DNA from: Rutidosis leptorrhynchoides
Lineage: Eukaryota; Streptophyta; Magnoliopsida; Asterales; Asteraceae
Reading direction: 5' to 3'
Assembly: GCF_046630445.1 (NCBI RefSeq)
Contig: NC_092338.1
Location: forward strand, 202,647,501-202,711,500
Length of the DNA: 64,000 nt
Shown here: positions 34,141 to 45,677 of the stretch, in pieces
How positions within the stretch are numbered: the stretch's first letter is position 1
Layout: every line of letters starts with the position of its first letter
Notes under the pieces: generated by a model
Seen by the model: the letters and a program-made list of their open reading frames with translations, nothing else
What the model was told of the DNA's origin: nothing
Databases searched by the model: none
Translations under genes and position numbers: made by a program

Positions 34141-34176
34141 TTTGTTGTTGTTGGTCTTCCTTGTTATCTATAGAGC

Positions 34177-34665
34177 TTATGACGTTGATGCTCGTGGGAC
34201 AGATTGTGAAGTTGAGGTTTGCGATGCGGTTGTTGTTGGTGGTGGTAATGATTCTGTTGGTGTTGATGATGGTGGTACTGTTGTTGCTGGTGCTGCTGTT
34301 GGTGCTTGTAACCTTTGTACCATATTCTCCAAAGCCATTACCTGAGCGCGAGGCTCGTTGACTTCTTCTATTACACCGGGGTGATTGTCGGTTAGGACAA
34401 GCGGATAAATAAAATCTAGAATTTGGTGTAGTATATAATCGTGGCGAGATACTCTGGAAATGAGAGAGAAAATGGTGTTTTGGACAGGTTCACCGGTGAG
34501 TGCTTATGGTTCTTCACCAAGAGGACAATGTGGTGGATGGAAAGGATCACCTTCTTCTTGTCTCCAATGATTGAGCAGACTACGAACCCATTCCCAATTC
34601 ATCCAGAATAGATGATGGCTGATTGGTTGATCCATTCCAGTCACACTACTTTCAGAGCTTGAATG
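34177..34665 (-). pseudogene. Coiled-coil ORF of element A, split by element B (N-terminal 16 codons at 49759-49806)
   Basis: The start ATG is at 49806; 16 codons run to 49759, then B intervenes, and the frame continues at 34665 to a TAA at 34177, giving about 178 residues. It matches the ORF of C in order: Ser/Asp-rich start with SSSPSDSEMES, SSVTGMDQPIS, a Trp-rich segment (FWMNWEWVRSLLNHW), ALTGEPVQNTIF, EEVNEPRAQVMALENMVQRL and a Pro/Thr tail. One in-frame TAA lies between GEEP and ALTG, near 34509. Conservation of an ORF beside the primer site in two pol-less elements suggests it was once useful to them. Confidence 0.65.
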
Positions 34666-37132
34666 TGAAATGTCCCGTTCTTATTGATTAAAAACGTTCC
34701 ATATTAATTGATTTCGTTGCGAGGTTTTGACCTCTATATGAGACGTTTTTCAAAGACTGCATTCATTTTAAAACAAACCATAACCTTTATTTCATCAATA
34801 AAGGTTTAAAAAGCTTTACGTAGATTATCAAATAATGATAATCTAAAATATCCTGTTTACACACGACCATTACATAATGGTTTACAATACAAATATGTTA
34901 CAACAAAATAAGTTTCTTGAATGCAGTTTTTACACAATATCATACAAGCATGGACTCCAAATCTCGTCCTTATTTAAGTATGCGACAGCGGAAGCTCTTA
35001 ATAATCACCTGAGAATAAACATGCTTAAAACGTCAACAAAAATGTTGGTGAGTTATAGGTTTAACCTATATATATCAAATCATAATAATAGACCACAAGA
35101 TTTCATATTTCAATACACATCCCATACATAGAGATAAAAATCATTCATATGGTGAACACCTGGTAACCGACATTAACAAGATGCATATATAAGAATATCC
35201 CCATCATTCCGGGACACCCTTCGGATATGATATAAATTTCGAAGTACTAAAGCATCCGGTACTTTGGATGGGGTTTGTTAGGCCCAATAGATCTATCTTT
35301 AGGATTCGCGTCAATTAGGGTGTCTGTTCCCTAATTCTTAGATTACCAGACTTAATAAAAAGGGGCATATTCGATTTCGATAATTCAACCATAGAATGTA
35401 GTTTCACGTACTTGTGTCTATTTTGTAAATCATTTATAAAACCTGCATGTATTCTCATCCCAAAAATATTAGATTTTAAAAGTGGGACTATAACTCACTT
35501 TCACAGATTTTTACTTCGTTAGGAAGTAAGACTTGGCCACTGGTTGATTCACGAACCTATAACAATATATACATATATATCAAAGTATGTTCAAAATATA
35601 TTTACTACACTTTTAATATATTTTGATGTTTTAAGTTTATTAAGTCAGCTGTCCTCGTTAGTAACCTACAACTAGTTGTCCACAGTTAGATGTACAGAAA
35701 TAAATCGATAAATATTATCTTGAATCAATCCACGACTCAGTGTATACGTATCTCAGTATTGATCACAACTCAAACTATATATATTTTGGAATCAACCTCA
35801 ACCCTGTATAGCTAACTCCAACATTCACATATAGAGTGTCTATGGTTGTTCCGAAATATATATAGATGTGTCGACATGATAGGTCGAAACATTGTATACT
35901 TGTCTATGGTATCTCAAGATTACATAATATACAATACAAGTTGATTAAGTTATGGTTGGAATAGATTTGTTACCAATTTTCACGTAGCTAAAATGAGAAA
36001 AATTATCCAATCTTGTTTTACCCATAACTTCTTCATTTTAAATCCGTTTTGAGTGAATCAAATTGCTATGGTTTCATATTGAACTCTATTTTATGAATCT
36101 AAACAGAAAAAGTATAGGTTTATAGTCGGAAAAATAAGTTACAAGTCATTTTTGTAAAGGTAGTCATTTCAGTCGAAAGGACGACGTCTAGATGACCATT
36201 TTAGAAAACATACTTCCACTTTGAGTTTAACCATACTTTTTGGAAATAGTTTCATGTTCATAATAAAAATCATTTTCTCAGAATAACAACTTTTAAATCA
36301 AAGTTTATCATAGTTTTTAATTAACTAACCCAAAACAGCCCGCGGTGTTACTACGACGGCGTAAATCCGATTTTACGGTGTTTTTCGTGTTTCCAGGTTT
36401 TAAATCATTAAGTTAGCATATCATATAGATATAGAACATGTGTTTAGTTGATTTTAAAAGTCAAGTTAGAAGGATTAACTTTTGTTTGCGAACAAGTTTA
36501 GAATTAACTAAACTATGTTCTAGTGATTACAAGTTTAAACCTTCGAATAAGATAGCTTTATATGTATGAATCGAATGATGTTATGAACATCATTACTACC
36601 TTAAGTTCCTTGGATAAACCTACTGGAAAAGAGAAAAATGGATCTAGCTTCAACGGATCCTTGGATGGCTCGAAGTTCTTGAAGCAGAATCATGACACGA
36701 AAACAAGTTCAAGTAAGATCATCACTTGAAATAAGATTGTTATAGTTATAGAAATTGAACCAAAGTTTGAATATGATAATTAACTTGTATTAGAATGATA
36801 ACCTACTATAAGAAACAAAGATTTCTTGAGGTTGGATGATCACCTTACAAGATTGGAAGTGAGCTAGCAAACTTGAAAGTATTCTTGATTTTATGTAACT
36901 AGAACTTGTAGAATTTATGAAGAACACTTAGAACTTGAAGATAGAACTTGAGAGAGATCAATTAGATGAAGAAAATTGAAGAATGAAAGTGTTTGTAGGT
37001 GTTTTTGGTCGTTGGTGTATGGATTAGATATAAAGGATATGTAATTTTGTTTTCATGTAAATAAGTCATGAATGATTACTCATATTTTTGTAATTTTATG
37101 AGATATTTCATGCTAGTTGCCAAATGATGGTT

Positions 37133-37160
37133 CCCACATGTGTTAGGTGACTCACATGGG
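37133..37160 (-). promoter_or_regulatory. Inverted repeat about 100 bp upstream of the TATA box in the B LTR
   Basis: CCCACATGTG, a 10-base spacer and CACATGGG form an interrupted palindrome; the same sequence occurs in the other LTR at 48971-48998. On the element's strand it lies upstream of the TATA-like TTTATATC. Confidence 0.5.
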
Positions 37161-37466
37161 CTGCTAAGAGCTGATCATTGGAGTGTATATACCAATAGTA
37201 CATACATCTAAAAGCTGTGTATTGTACGAGTACGAATACGGGTGCATACGAGTAGAATTGTTGATGAAACTGAACGAGGATGTAATTGTAAGAATTTTTG
37301 TTAAGTAGAAGTATTTTAATAAGTGTATTGAAGTCTTTCAAAAGTTTATAAACAAATATTAAAACACTACATGTATATACATTTTAACTGAGTCGTTAAG
37401 TCATCGTTAGTCGTTACATGTAAGTGTTGTTTTGAAACCTTTAGGTTAACGATCTTGTTAAATGTT

Positions 37467-39445
37467 TGATAATGCTAAAAACGAACATATATTTCATAGC
37501 ATTATTCCTCAAGAAAGACAAGCTTTTAGTTGCAATTGTTCTATTTACAAGAGATATTCGTTTAAATAATAAAAGGTGAAGACAAAAGACAGATTCGACG
37601 AATTGAAGACGCAAACGACCAAAAAGCTCAAAAGTACAAAAGACAATAAAAAAGGTTCCAATTATTGATAAGAAACGTCTCGAAATTACAAGAGTACAAG
37701 ATTCAAAACGCAAAGTACAAGATATTAAATTGTACGCAAGGACGTTCGAAAATCCGGAACCGGGTCCAGAGTCAACTCTTAACGCTCGACGCAACGGACT
37801 AAAAATTACAAGTTAACTATGTATATAAATATAATATAATATATAATTAATTATATTAATTATATATATATTATATTTAAATAAAAACCGTCGGCAGAGA
37901 AAGACTCCAAAGGGACTGAGCTGTAAATTCATTCTCCGCGACTCGCGGAGTTTGAAGAGGATTTCACCGCGAGTCGCGGAGCCCCAAAATGAAATTCTGC
38001 CTATAAAGCCAACCGAATTCTGATCGCAAAAAATAATCTTTTTCTTCCTCATTCATACGTAAAATTTATATTTATATTTATAATTTATATTTTAATTTTA
38101 ATTATAATTCTAATAATAAGGGTATGTTAGCAAATGTTGTAAGGGTGTAAGTCGAAATTCTGTCCGTGTAACGCTACGCTATTTTTAATCATTGTAAGTT
38201 ATGTTCAACCTTTTTACATTAATGTCTCATAGCTAAGTTATTATTATGCTTATTTAAAACGAAGTAATCATGATGTTGGGCTAATTACTAAAATTGGGTA
38301 ATTGGGCTTTGTACCATAATTGGGGTTTGGACAAAAGAACGACACTTGTGGAAATTAGACTATGAGCTATTAATGGGCTTTATATTTGTTTAACTAAATG
38401 ATAGTTTGTTAATATTAATATAAAGATTTACAATTGGGCGTCCCTATAAATTACCATATACACTCGATCGGACACGATGGGCGGGGTATTTATATGTACG
38501 AATAATCGTTCATTTAACCGGACATGGAAATGGATTAATAGTTAATAAACTTGTTGAAACAGGGGTGAATTACATTCAAGGGTAATTGGTGTAATTGTTA
38601 ACAAAGTAGTAAAACCTTGGTTTACACGCAGTCGATAACCTGGTGTATTCATTAAACAAAGTATTAAAACCTTGTTACAATTCGAATCCCCAATTAGTTG
38701 GAATATTTAACTTCGGGTATAAGAATAATTTGACGAGGACACTCGCACTTTATATTTATGACTGATGGACTGTTATGGACAAAAACCAGACGGACATATT
38801 AAATAATCCAGGACAAAGGACAATTAACCCATGGGCATAAAACTAAAATCAACACGTCAAACATCATGATTACGGAAGTTTAAATAAGCATAATTCTTTT
38901 ATTTCATATTTAATTTCCTTTATTTTATATTTAATTGCACTTCTAATTATCGCACTTTTATTTATTGTTATTTAATCGCACTTTTAATTATCGTACTTTT
39001 TAATTATCGCAATTTTATTTTATCGTACTTTTATTGCAATTTCATTATCGTTATTTACTTTACGCTTAAAATTAAGTCTTGTATTTATTTATTATTTTAC
39101 ATTTGGTTTTAACTGCGACTAAAGTTTTAAAATCGACAAACCGGTCATTAAACGGTAAAAACCCCCCTTTATAATAATAATATTACTTATATATATGTTT
39201 GTATTTTTATAAAAGTAAATTAATATAGCGTTGAGCTTTGTTTAAAAAAGATTCCCTGTGGAACGAACCGGACTTACTAAAAACTACACTACTGTACGAT
39301 TAGGTACACTGCCTATAAGTGTTGTAGCAAGGTTTAAGTATATCCATTTTATAAATAAATAAATATCTTGTGTAAAATTGTATCGTATTTAATAGTTTTT
39401 CCTAGTAAAATATAAACTATTTCGTATCCCTTAGCTTTGACATCA
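37467..39445 (+). mobile_element. Solo LTR (1979 bp, Athila/Tat-like) in the 3' LTR of B, TSD ATGTT
   Basis: TGATAATGC...GACATCA is flanked by ATGTT at 37462-37466 and 39446-39450. The uninterrupted site is seen in the other LTR of B (near 49300). The TATA box CTATAAAG (38001-38008) and the box CCTGTGGAACGAACCGG (39256-39272) near the 3' end set the plus orientation and point to an Athila/Tat-type LTR. No internal sequence or second LTR remains, so the element was lost by LTR-LTR recombination. It is the youngest level of the nest and belongs to neither D nor E by sequence. Confidence 0.93.
37934..38008 (+). promoter_or_regulatory. Promoter of the solo LTR: two GC-rich palindromes and a TATA box
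   Basis: CTCCGCGACTCGCGGAG (37934-37950) and CCGCGAGTCGCGG (37967-37979) precede CTATAAAG (38001-38008) by 20-50 bases. Confidence 0.6.
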
Positions 39446-39899
39446 ATGTTGTTAACCTAATGTTTATAATATCAAATGAGATTTTAAATTATTATATTAT
39501 CATGATATTATCATGTATGAATATCTCTTAATATGATATATATACATTAAATGTCTTTACAACGATAATCGTTACATATATGTCTCGTTTAAAAATCATT
39601 AAGTTAGTAGTCTTGTTTTTACATATGTAGTTCATTGTTAATATACTTAATGATATGTTTACTTATCATAGTATCATGTTAACTATATATATATCCATAT
39701 ATATGTCATCATATAGTTTTTACAAGTTTTAACGTTCGTGAATCACCGGTCAACTTGGGTGGTCAATTGTCTATATGAAACATATTTCAATTAATCAAGT
39801 CTTAACAAGTTTGATTGCTTAACATGTTGGAAACATTTAATCATGTAAATATCAATCTCAATTAATATATATAAACATGGAAAAGTTCGGGTCACTACA

Positions 39900-39914
39900 G
39901 TACCTACCCGTTAA
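39900..39914 (-). other. Polypurine tract of element B
   Basis: GTACCTACCCGTTAA touches the 3' LTR and is identical to the tract of element A (30741-30755). Confidence 0.82.
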
Positions 39915-39934
39915 ATAAATTTCGTCCCGAAATT

Positions 39935-41362
39935 TTAAGCTGTTGAAGGTGTTGACGAATCTTCTGGAAATAGATGCGAGTATTTCTTCTTCATCTGATC
40001 TTCATGCTCCCAGGTGAACTCGGGTCCTCTACGAGCATTCCATCGAACCTTAACAATTGGTATCTTGTTTTGCTTAAGTCTTTTAACCTCACGATCCATT
40101 ATTTCGACGGGTTCTTCGATGAATTGAAGTTTTTCGTTGATTTGGATTTCATCTAACGGAATAGTGAGATCTTCTTTAGGAAAACATTTCTTCAAATTCG
40201 AGACGTGGAAAGTGTTATGTACAGCCGTGAGTTGTTGAGGTAACTCAAGTCGGTAAGCTACTGGTCCGACACGATCAATAATCTTGAATGGTCCAATATA
40301 CCTTGGATTTAATTTCCCTCGTTTACCAAATCGAACAACGCCTTTCCAAGGTGCAACTTTAAGCATGATCATCTCTCCAATTTCAAATTCTATATCTTTT
40401 CTTTTAATGTCAGCGTAGCTCTTTTGTCGACTTTGGGCGGTTTTCAACTGTTGTTGAATTTGGATGATCTTCTCGGTAGTTTCTTGTATAATCTCCGGGC
40501 CCGTAATCTGTCTATCCCCCACTTCACTCCAACAAATCGGAGACCTGCACTTTCTACCATAAAGTGCTTCAAACGGCGCCATCTCAATGCTTGAATGGTA
40601 GCTGTTGTTGTAGGAAAATTCTGCTAATGGTAGATGTCGATCCCAACTGTTTCTGAAATCAATAACACATGCTCGTAGCATGTCTTCAAGCGTTTGTATC
40701 GTCCTTTCACTCTGCCCATCAGTTTGTGGATGATAGGCAGTACTCATGTCTAGACGATTTCCTAATGCTTGCTGTAATGTCTGCCAGAATCTTGAAATAA
40801 ATCTACCATCCCTATCAGAGATAATAGAGATTGGAATTCCATGTCTGGAGACGACTTCCTTCAAATACAGTCGTGCTAACTTCTCCATCTTGTCATCTTC
40901 TCTTATTGGCAGGAAGTGTGCTGATTTGGTGAGACGATCAACTATTACCCAAATAGTATCAAAACCACTTGCAGTCCTTGGCAATTTAGTGATGAAATCC
41001 ATGGTAATGTTTTCCCATTTCCATTCCGGGATTTCGGGTTGTTGAAGTAGACCTGATGGTTTCTGATGCTCAGCTTTGACCTTAGAACACGTCAAACATT
41101 CTCCTACGTATTTAGCAACATCGGCTTTCATACCCGGCCACCAAAAATGTTTCTTGAGATCCTTGTACATCTTCCCCGTTCCAGGATGTATTGAGTATCT
41201 GGTTTTATGAGCTTCTCTAAGTACCATTTCTCTCATATCTCCAAATTTTGGTACCCAAATCCTTTCAGGCCTATACCGGGTTCCGTCTTCCCGAATATTA
41301 AGATGCTTCTCCAATCCTTTGGGTATTTCATCCTTTAAATTTCCCTCTTTTAAAACTCCTTG
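39935..41362 (-). pseudogene. Integrase with chromodomain-like C-terminus, element B
   Basis: It continues the gag-pol frame after the TAA at 41363-41365 and is then open to its natural stop at 39935. The zinc region has [10 protein letters not shown] and CLTC (near 41230-41080). The catalytic residues are Asp in TMDFITKLP, Asp in SDRDGRF and Glu in GQSERTIQ, all present. The [11 protein letters not shown] and [11 protein letters not shown] motifs of the C-terminal domain follow. The last 60 residues ([32 protein letters not shown]) are a chromodomain-like tail that in the Tekay/Del lineage may guide insertion to heterochromatin. This domain set is intact; only upstream stops block its synthesis. 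Confidence 0.9.
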
Positions 41363-42910
41363 TTACGCCTCCTTTATTTGAGTAGTAAGGTTATTATGAA
41401 TCATTATATTCATAGATTTTACTCGAATGGGTTCTCTGTCCTTCTTGCTCAAGGCATCGGCTACCACATTTGCCTTCCCCGGGTGATAACGAATCTCAAA
41501 GTCGTAATCATTCAATAATTCAATCCACCTACGCTGCCTCATATTCAGTTGTTTCTGATTAAATATGTGTTGAAGACTTTTGTGGTCGGTATATATAATA
41601 CTTTTGACCCCATATAAGTAGTGCCTCCAAGTCTTTAATGCAAAAACAACCGCGCCTAATTCCAAATCATGCGTCGTATAATTTTGTTCGTGAATCTTCA
41701 ATTGTCTAGACGCATAAGCAATCACCTTCGTTCGTTGCATTAATACACAACCGAGACCTTGCTTTGATGCGTTACAATAAATCACAAAATCATCATTCCC
41801 TTCAGGCAATGACAATATAGGTGCCGTAGTTAGCTTTTTCTTCAATAACTGAAACGCTTTCTCTTGTTCATCATTCCATTCAAATTTCTTCCCTTTATGC
41901 GTTAATGCAGTCAAGGGTTTTGCTATTCTGGAAAAGTCTTGGATGAACCTTCTGTAGTAACCAGCTAGTCCTAAAAACTGACGTATGTGTTTCGGAGTTT
42001 TCGGGGTTTCCCACTTTTCAACAGTTTCTATCTTTGCCGGATCCACCTTAATACCTTCTTTGTTCACTATGTGACCGAGGAATTGAACTTCTTCCAACCA
42101 AAATGCACACTTTGAAAACTTAGCGTACAATTCTTCCTTCCTCAATACTTCTAACACCTTTCTCAAATGTTCACCGTGTTCTTGGTCATTCTTTGAGTAA
42201 ATAAGTATGTCATCAATGAAAACAATGACAAACTTGTCAAGGTATGGTCCACACACTCGGTTCATAAGGTCCATGAACACAGCTGGTGCATTAGTTAAAC
42301 CAAACGGCATGACCATAAACTCGTAATGACCGTAACGTGTTCTGAAAGCAGTCTTTGGAATATCATCTTCTTTCACCCGCATTTGATGATACCCGGAACG
42401 TAAGTCAATCTTTGAATAAACAGACGAGCCTTGTAGTTGATCAAATAAGTCGTCGATTCTCGGTAGTGGGTAGCGGTTCTTGATGGTAAGTTTGTTCAAC
42501 TCTCGGTAGTCGATACACAACCTGAATGTACCATCTTTCTTCTTGACAAACAAAACAGGAGCTCCCCACGGTGATGTGCTTGGTCGAATGAAACCACGCT
42601 CTAAAAGTTCTTGTAATTGGCTTTGCAGTTCTTTCATCTCGCTGGGTGCGAGTCTGTAAGGAGCACGAGCTATTGGTGCAGCTCCTGGTACAAGATCTAT
42701 TTGAAATTCAACGGATCGATGTCGGGGTAATCCCGGTAATTCTTTCGGAAATACATCGGGAAATTCTTTTGCAATGGGAACATCATTGATGCTCTTTTCT
42801 TCAGTTTGTATTTTCTCGATGTGTGCTAGAACAGCATAGCAACCTTTTCTTATTAGTTTTTGTGCCTTCAAATTACTAATAAGATGTAGCTTCGTGTTGC
42901 CCTTTTCTCC
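41363..42910 (-). pseudogene. Reverse transcriptase and RNase H, element B
   Basis: The frame is open from just after TAG (42911-42913) to TAA (41363-41365), 515 codons. RT has [25 protein letters not shown], the [10 protein letters not shown] motif and the catalytic [11 protein letters not shown] (near 42220) with both aspartates. The thumb has [19 protein letters not shown]. RNase H starts at [12 protein letters not shown] and keeps [11 protein letters not shown] and [10 protein letters not shown]; the usual first catalytic Asp of the YCDAS motif is Asn here (FVIYCNAS, near 41770). Loss of that Asp should harm RNase H. It would copy the element's RNA. Confidence 0.9.
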
Positions 42911-44515
42911 CTACACCATTAAGGGTTTTCCTTTTTCTCGTATAATGCGAATTGCATTTTTGTAACAAACGATCTCTGCTTTCACTTCTTTCAACCAGTC
43001 TATACCGATTATCACATCAAAACTCCCTAACTCTACTGGTATCAAATCAATCTTAAATGTTTCGCTAACCAGTTTAATTTCTCGATTACGACATATATTA
43101 TCTGCTGAAATTAATTTACCATTTGCTAATTCAAGTAAAAATTTACTATCCAAAGGCGTCAATGGACAATTTAATTTAGCACAAAAATCTCTACTCATAT
43201 AGCTTCTATCCGCACCCGAATCAAATAAAACGTAAGCAGATTTATTGTCAATAAGAAACGTACCCGTAACAAGCTCCGGGTCTTCCTGTGCCTCTGCCGC
43301 ATTAATATTGAAAACTCTTCCGCGGCCTTGTCCATTCGTGTTCTCCTGGTTCGGGCAATTTCTAATAATGTGGCCCGGTTTTCCACATTTATAACAAACT
43401 ATATTGGCATAACTTGCTCCGACACTACTTGCTCCGCCATTACTCGTTCCGACACCATTTGTTCCTTTCGTTCTATTAACCCCTGGTCCGTAGACCTCAC
43501 ACTTCGCCGCGCTATGACCATTTCTTTTACACTTGTTGCAAAATTTGGTGCAGAACCCCGAGTGATACTTTTCACACCTTTGGCATAGCTGCTTCTGATT
43601 GTTGTTGTTATTGCGGTTATTATTGTTGTTGGGATGATTGTTGTAGTTGCTGTTTTTGTTATTGTTGTTGTTGTTGTTGTTGGGCAGTTTGTTGTAGTTG
43701 CGATTGATGTTGCGATTGTTGGGATAATTGTTGCGATTATTGTTGTAATTGCTGTTGTTGTTGTATTGGTGATTCTTATCACCGTTTTCCTCCCACTTTC
43801 TTTTGACTTGCTTCACATTGGCCTCTTCAGCAGTCTGTTCTTTAATTCTTTCTTCAATCTGGTTCACTAGTTTGTAAGCCATTCTACATGCCTGTTGTAT
43901 GGAGGCGGGCTCGTGTGAACTTATATCTTCTTGGATTCTTTCCGGTAATCCTTTCACAAATGCGTCGATCTTCTCTTCCTCATCTTCGAATGCTCCCGGA
44001 CACAATAGGCACAATTCTGTGAATCATCTTTCGTACGTGGTAATATCAAATCCTTGGGTTCATAACCCTCTAAGTTCTGTCTTGAGCTTATTGACCTCGG
44101 TTCTGGGACGGTACTTCTCGTTCATCAAGTGCTTGAATGCTGAGCACGGTAGTGCGTACGCATCGTCTTGTCCCACTTGCTCTAGATAGGTATTCCACCA
44201 TGTTAACGCAGAACCTATGAAGGTATGCGTAGCGTACTTCACTTTGTCCTCTTCAGTACACTTACTTATGGAAAACACCGATTCGACCTTCTCGGTCCAC
44301 CGTTTCAATCCGATCGGTCCTTCGGTTCCATCAAATTCCAAAGGTTTGCAGGCAGTGAATTCTTTGTAGGTGCATCCTACACGATTTCCTGTACTGCTAG
44401 ATCCAAGGTTATTGTTGGTATGTAGCGCAGCCTGTACTGCGGCTATGTTTGAAGCTAGAAAAGTACGGAATTCCTCTTCATTCATATTCACGGTGTGTCG
44501 GGTAGTCGGTGCCAT
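42911..44515 (-). pseudogene. Gag and aspartic protease, element B
   Basis: The start at 44515 gives MAPTTRHTVNMNEEEF; an upstream Met at 44551 is in frame but less likely. Capsid motifs are FDGTEGPIGLKRWTEKVESV and ALTWWNTY. TGA codons at 44060-44062 and 44024-44026 interrupt it. A very Asn-rich linker (about 65 residues, roughly 43780-43590) precedes a Cys/His region (CEKYHSGFCTKFCNKC) and a CCHC zinc knuckle, CYKCGKPGHIIRNC (near 43400). Protease has FDSGADRSYMS (near 43220) with its catalytic Asp. The frame ends at TAG 42911-42913. All three stops fit C-to-T changes. Confidence 0.9.
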
Positions 44516-44655
44516 TTCCTTCAAAATAGTCAAATGGAACAAGTTAATCATACAGAATATTAAGAGTAGTTAATAGTATTTCGTAGCATAATATGAACTC
44601 ATTTATAAAAGCTTTTTCTTCATATTAGCGTTTTATAAGTTTAAATTCGGGTAGT

Positions 44656-44668
44656 ACCTACCCGTTAA
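44656..44668 (-). other. Internal copy of the polypurine-tract 13-mer in element B
   Basis: ACCTACCCGTTAA again, between the gag start and the F-box-like ORF. Here it is part of an inverted repeat, CGGGTAG/CTACCCG (44648-44664). Confidence 0.7.
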
Positions 44669-44955
44669 GTTCATACTTGGTAGCTAATATACAATTCAAC
44701 TACTACAATTCTATATGAAAAACTGATTATAATAATATTTCGCGTTCAAACTTTTACAAAATATTTTACAAACTTACAATACCGCTTATTTTACATATAG
44801 CATGAAATATAGCACACAATAAATTTGATACAAGATGGTTGTGAAGATAATTCTAGCTAGTACACAAGTCGTTCAGCAAAGGCAATAAAGACACGTAATT
44901 CATACGTCCAGAAACAAGTCATGCATTCTGGTTTTACTAGGATTACTTCCCATCC

Positions 44956-45540
44956 TTAGTCTTGTGGAACATAACCGTTATGGCCGTTGATAAGACATCG
45001 TGTTGTAACGTCGTCAAAGGGACGAGGGTTACGTAATGTCCAACAGTCCCGTAACAATCTAAAAACCTCATTTCTTACCCCAATTACCGACTCCGTCACT
45101 TGTGGGAACGTTTTGTTTAATAGTTGTAGCCCGATGTTCTTGTTCTCACTTTGGTGAGAAGCGAAAATTACTAATCCGTAAGCATAACATGCTTCTTTAT
45201 GTTGCATGTTAGCCGCTTTTTCTAAATCACGAAGTCCAATATTCGGATATATTGAGTTAAAATAATTTCTTAACCCATTGCGTAAAATAGCATTTGGGTT
45301 CCCCGCAATATATACGTCAAAGTAAACACATCGTAACTTATGGATTTCCCAATGTGATATCCCCCATCTTTCGAACGAAAGCCTTTTATAAACCAAGGCA
45401 TTCTTGGAACGTTCTTCGAATGTCTTACAAACTGATCTCGCCTTAAATAGTTGTGCCGAAGAATTCTGACCGACTCTAGACAAGATTTCATCAATCATGT
45501 CTCCGGGTAGGTCTCTTAAAATATTGGGTTGTCTATCCAT
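44956..45540 (-). CDS. F-box-like protein carried by element B (194 aa, intact)
   Basis: ATG at 45540 opens an unbroken frame with the F-box signature near its N-terminus: LRDLPGDMIDEILSRVG, then LFKARSVCKTFEE and YKRLSFERW. Residues 75-140 (GNPNAILRNGLRNYF, GLRDLEKAANMQHKEACYAY, then GLVIF) look like a Sel1/TPR-type repeat. This pairing is known from plant F-box proteins of the At2g35280-like group. F-box proteins recruit targets to SCF ubiquitin ligases. It lies on the element's coding strand between primer site and gag, so it would be in the genomic RNA. It is most likely a captured host gene. Confidence 0.7.
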   Translation of the reverse strand: MDRQPNILRDLPGDMIDEILSRVGQNSSAQLFKARSVCKTFEERSKNALVYKRLSFERWGISHWEIHKLRCVYFDVYIAGNPNAILRNGLRNYFNSIYPNIGLRDLEKAANMQHKEACYAYGLVIFASHQSENKNIGLQLLNKTFPQVTESVIGVRNEVFRLLRDCWTLRNPRPFDDVTTRCLINGHNGYVPQD

Positions 45541-45677
45541 TTTGTGTTTTTATACTGTAAAATAGACAAGAGTTAGATTCATAAAAAAAATACTTATTAA
45601 TACAAGCAATTTTTACATATATCATAAAGCATAAGCACACTATATTACATATATTACACCACACGAATACAACTATC

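Larger units (their letters stand above)
34666..39899 (-). repeat. 3' LTR of element B, containing a solo LTR
   Basis: It starts TGAAATGTCCC and ends GGGTCACTACA, next to the polypurine tract. It aligns throughout with 46503-49753 except for the 1984-bp insertion (solo LTR plus one duplicated ATGTT) after 37466. A probable TATA box on the minus strand is TTTATATCTAATCC (37021-37034). Confidence 0.93.

Noticed and set aside
34877..35131. 84-codon plus-strand frame present twice (also 46715-46969)
   Set aside because: It is duplicated only because both LTRs of B contain it; no coding character and not on a likely transcript.
43634..43870. Val/Ile-rich plus-strand frame resembling membrane segments
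   Set aside because: It is the antisense reading of the Asn-rich gag linker of B (AAC/AAT read back as GTT/ATT).
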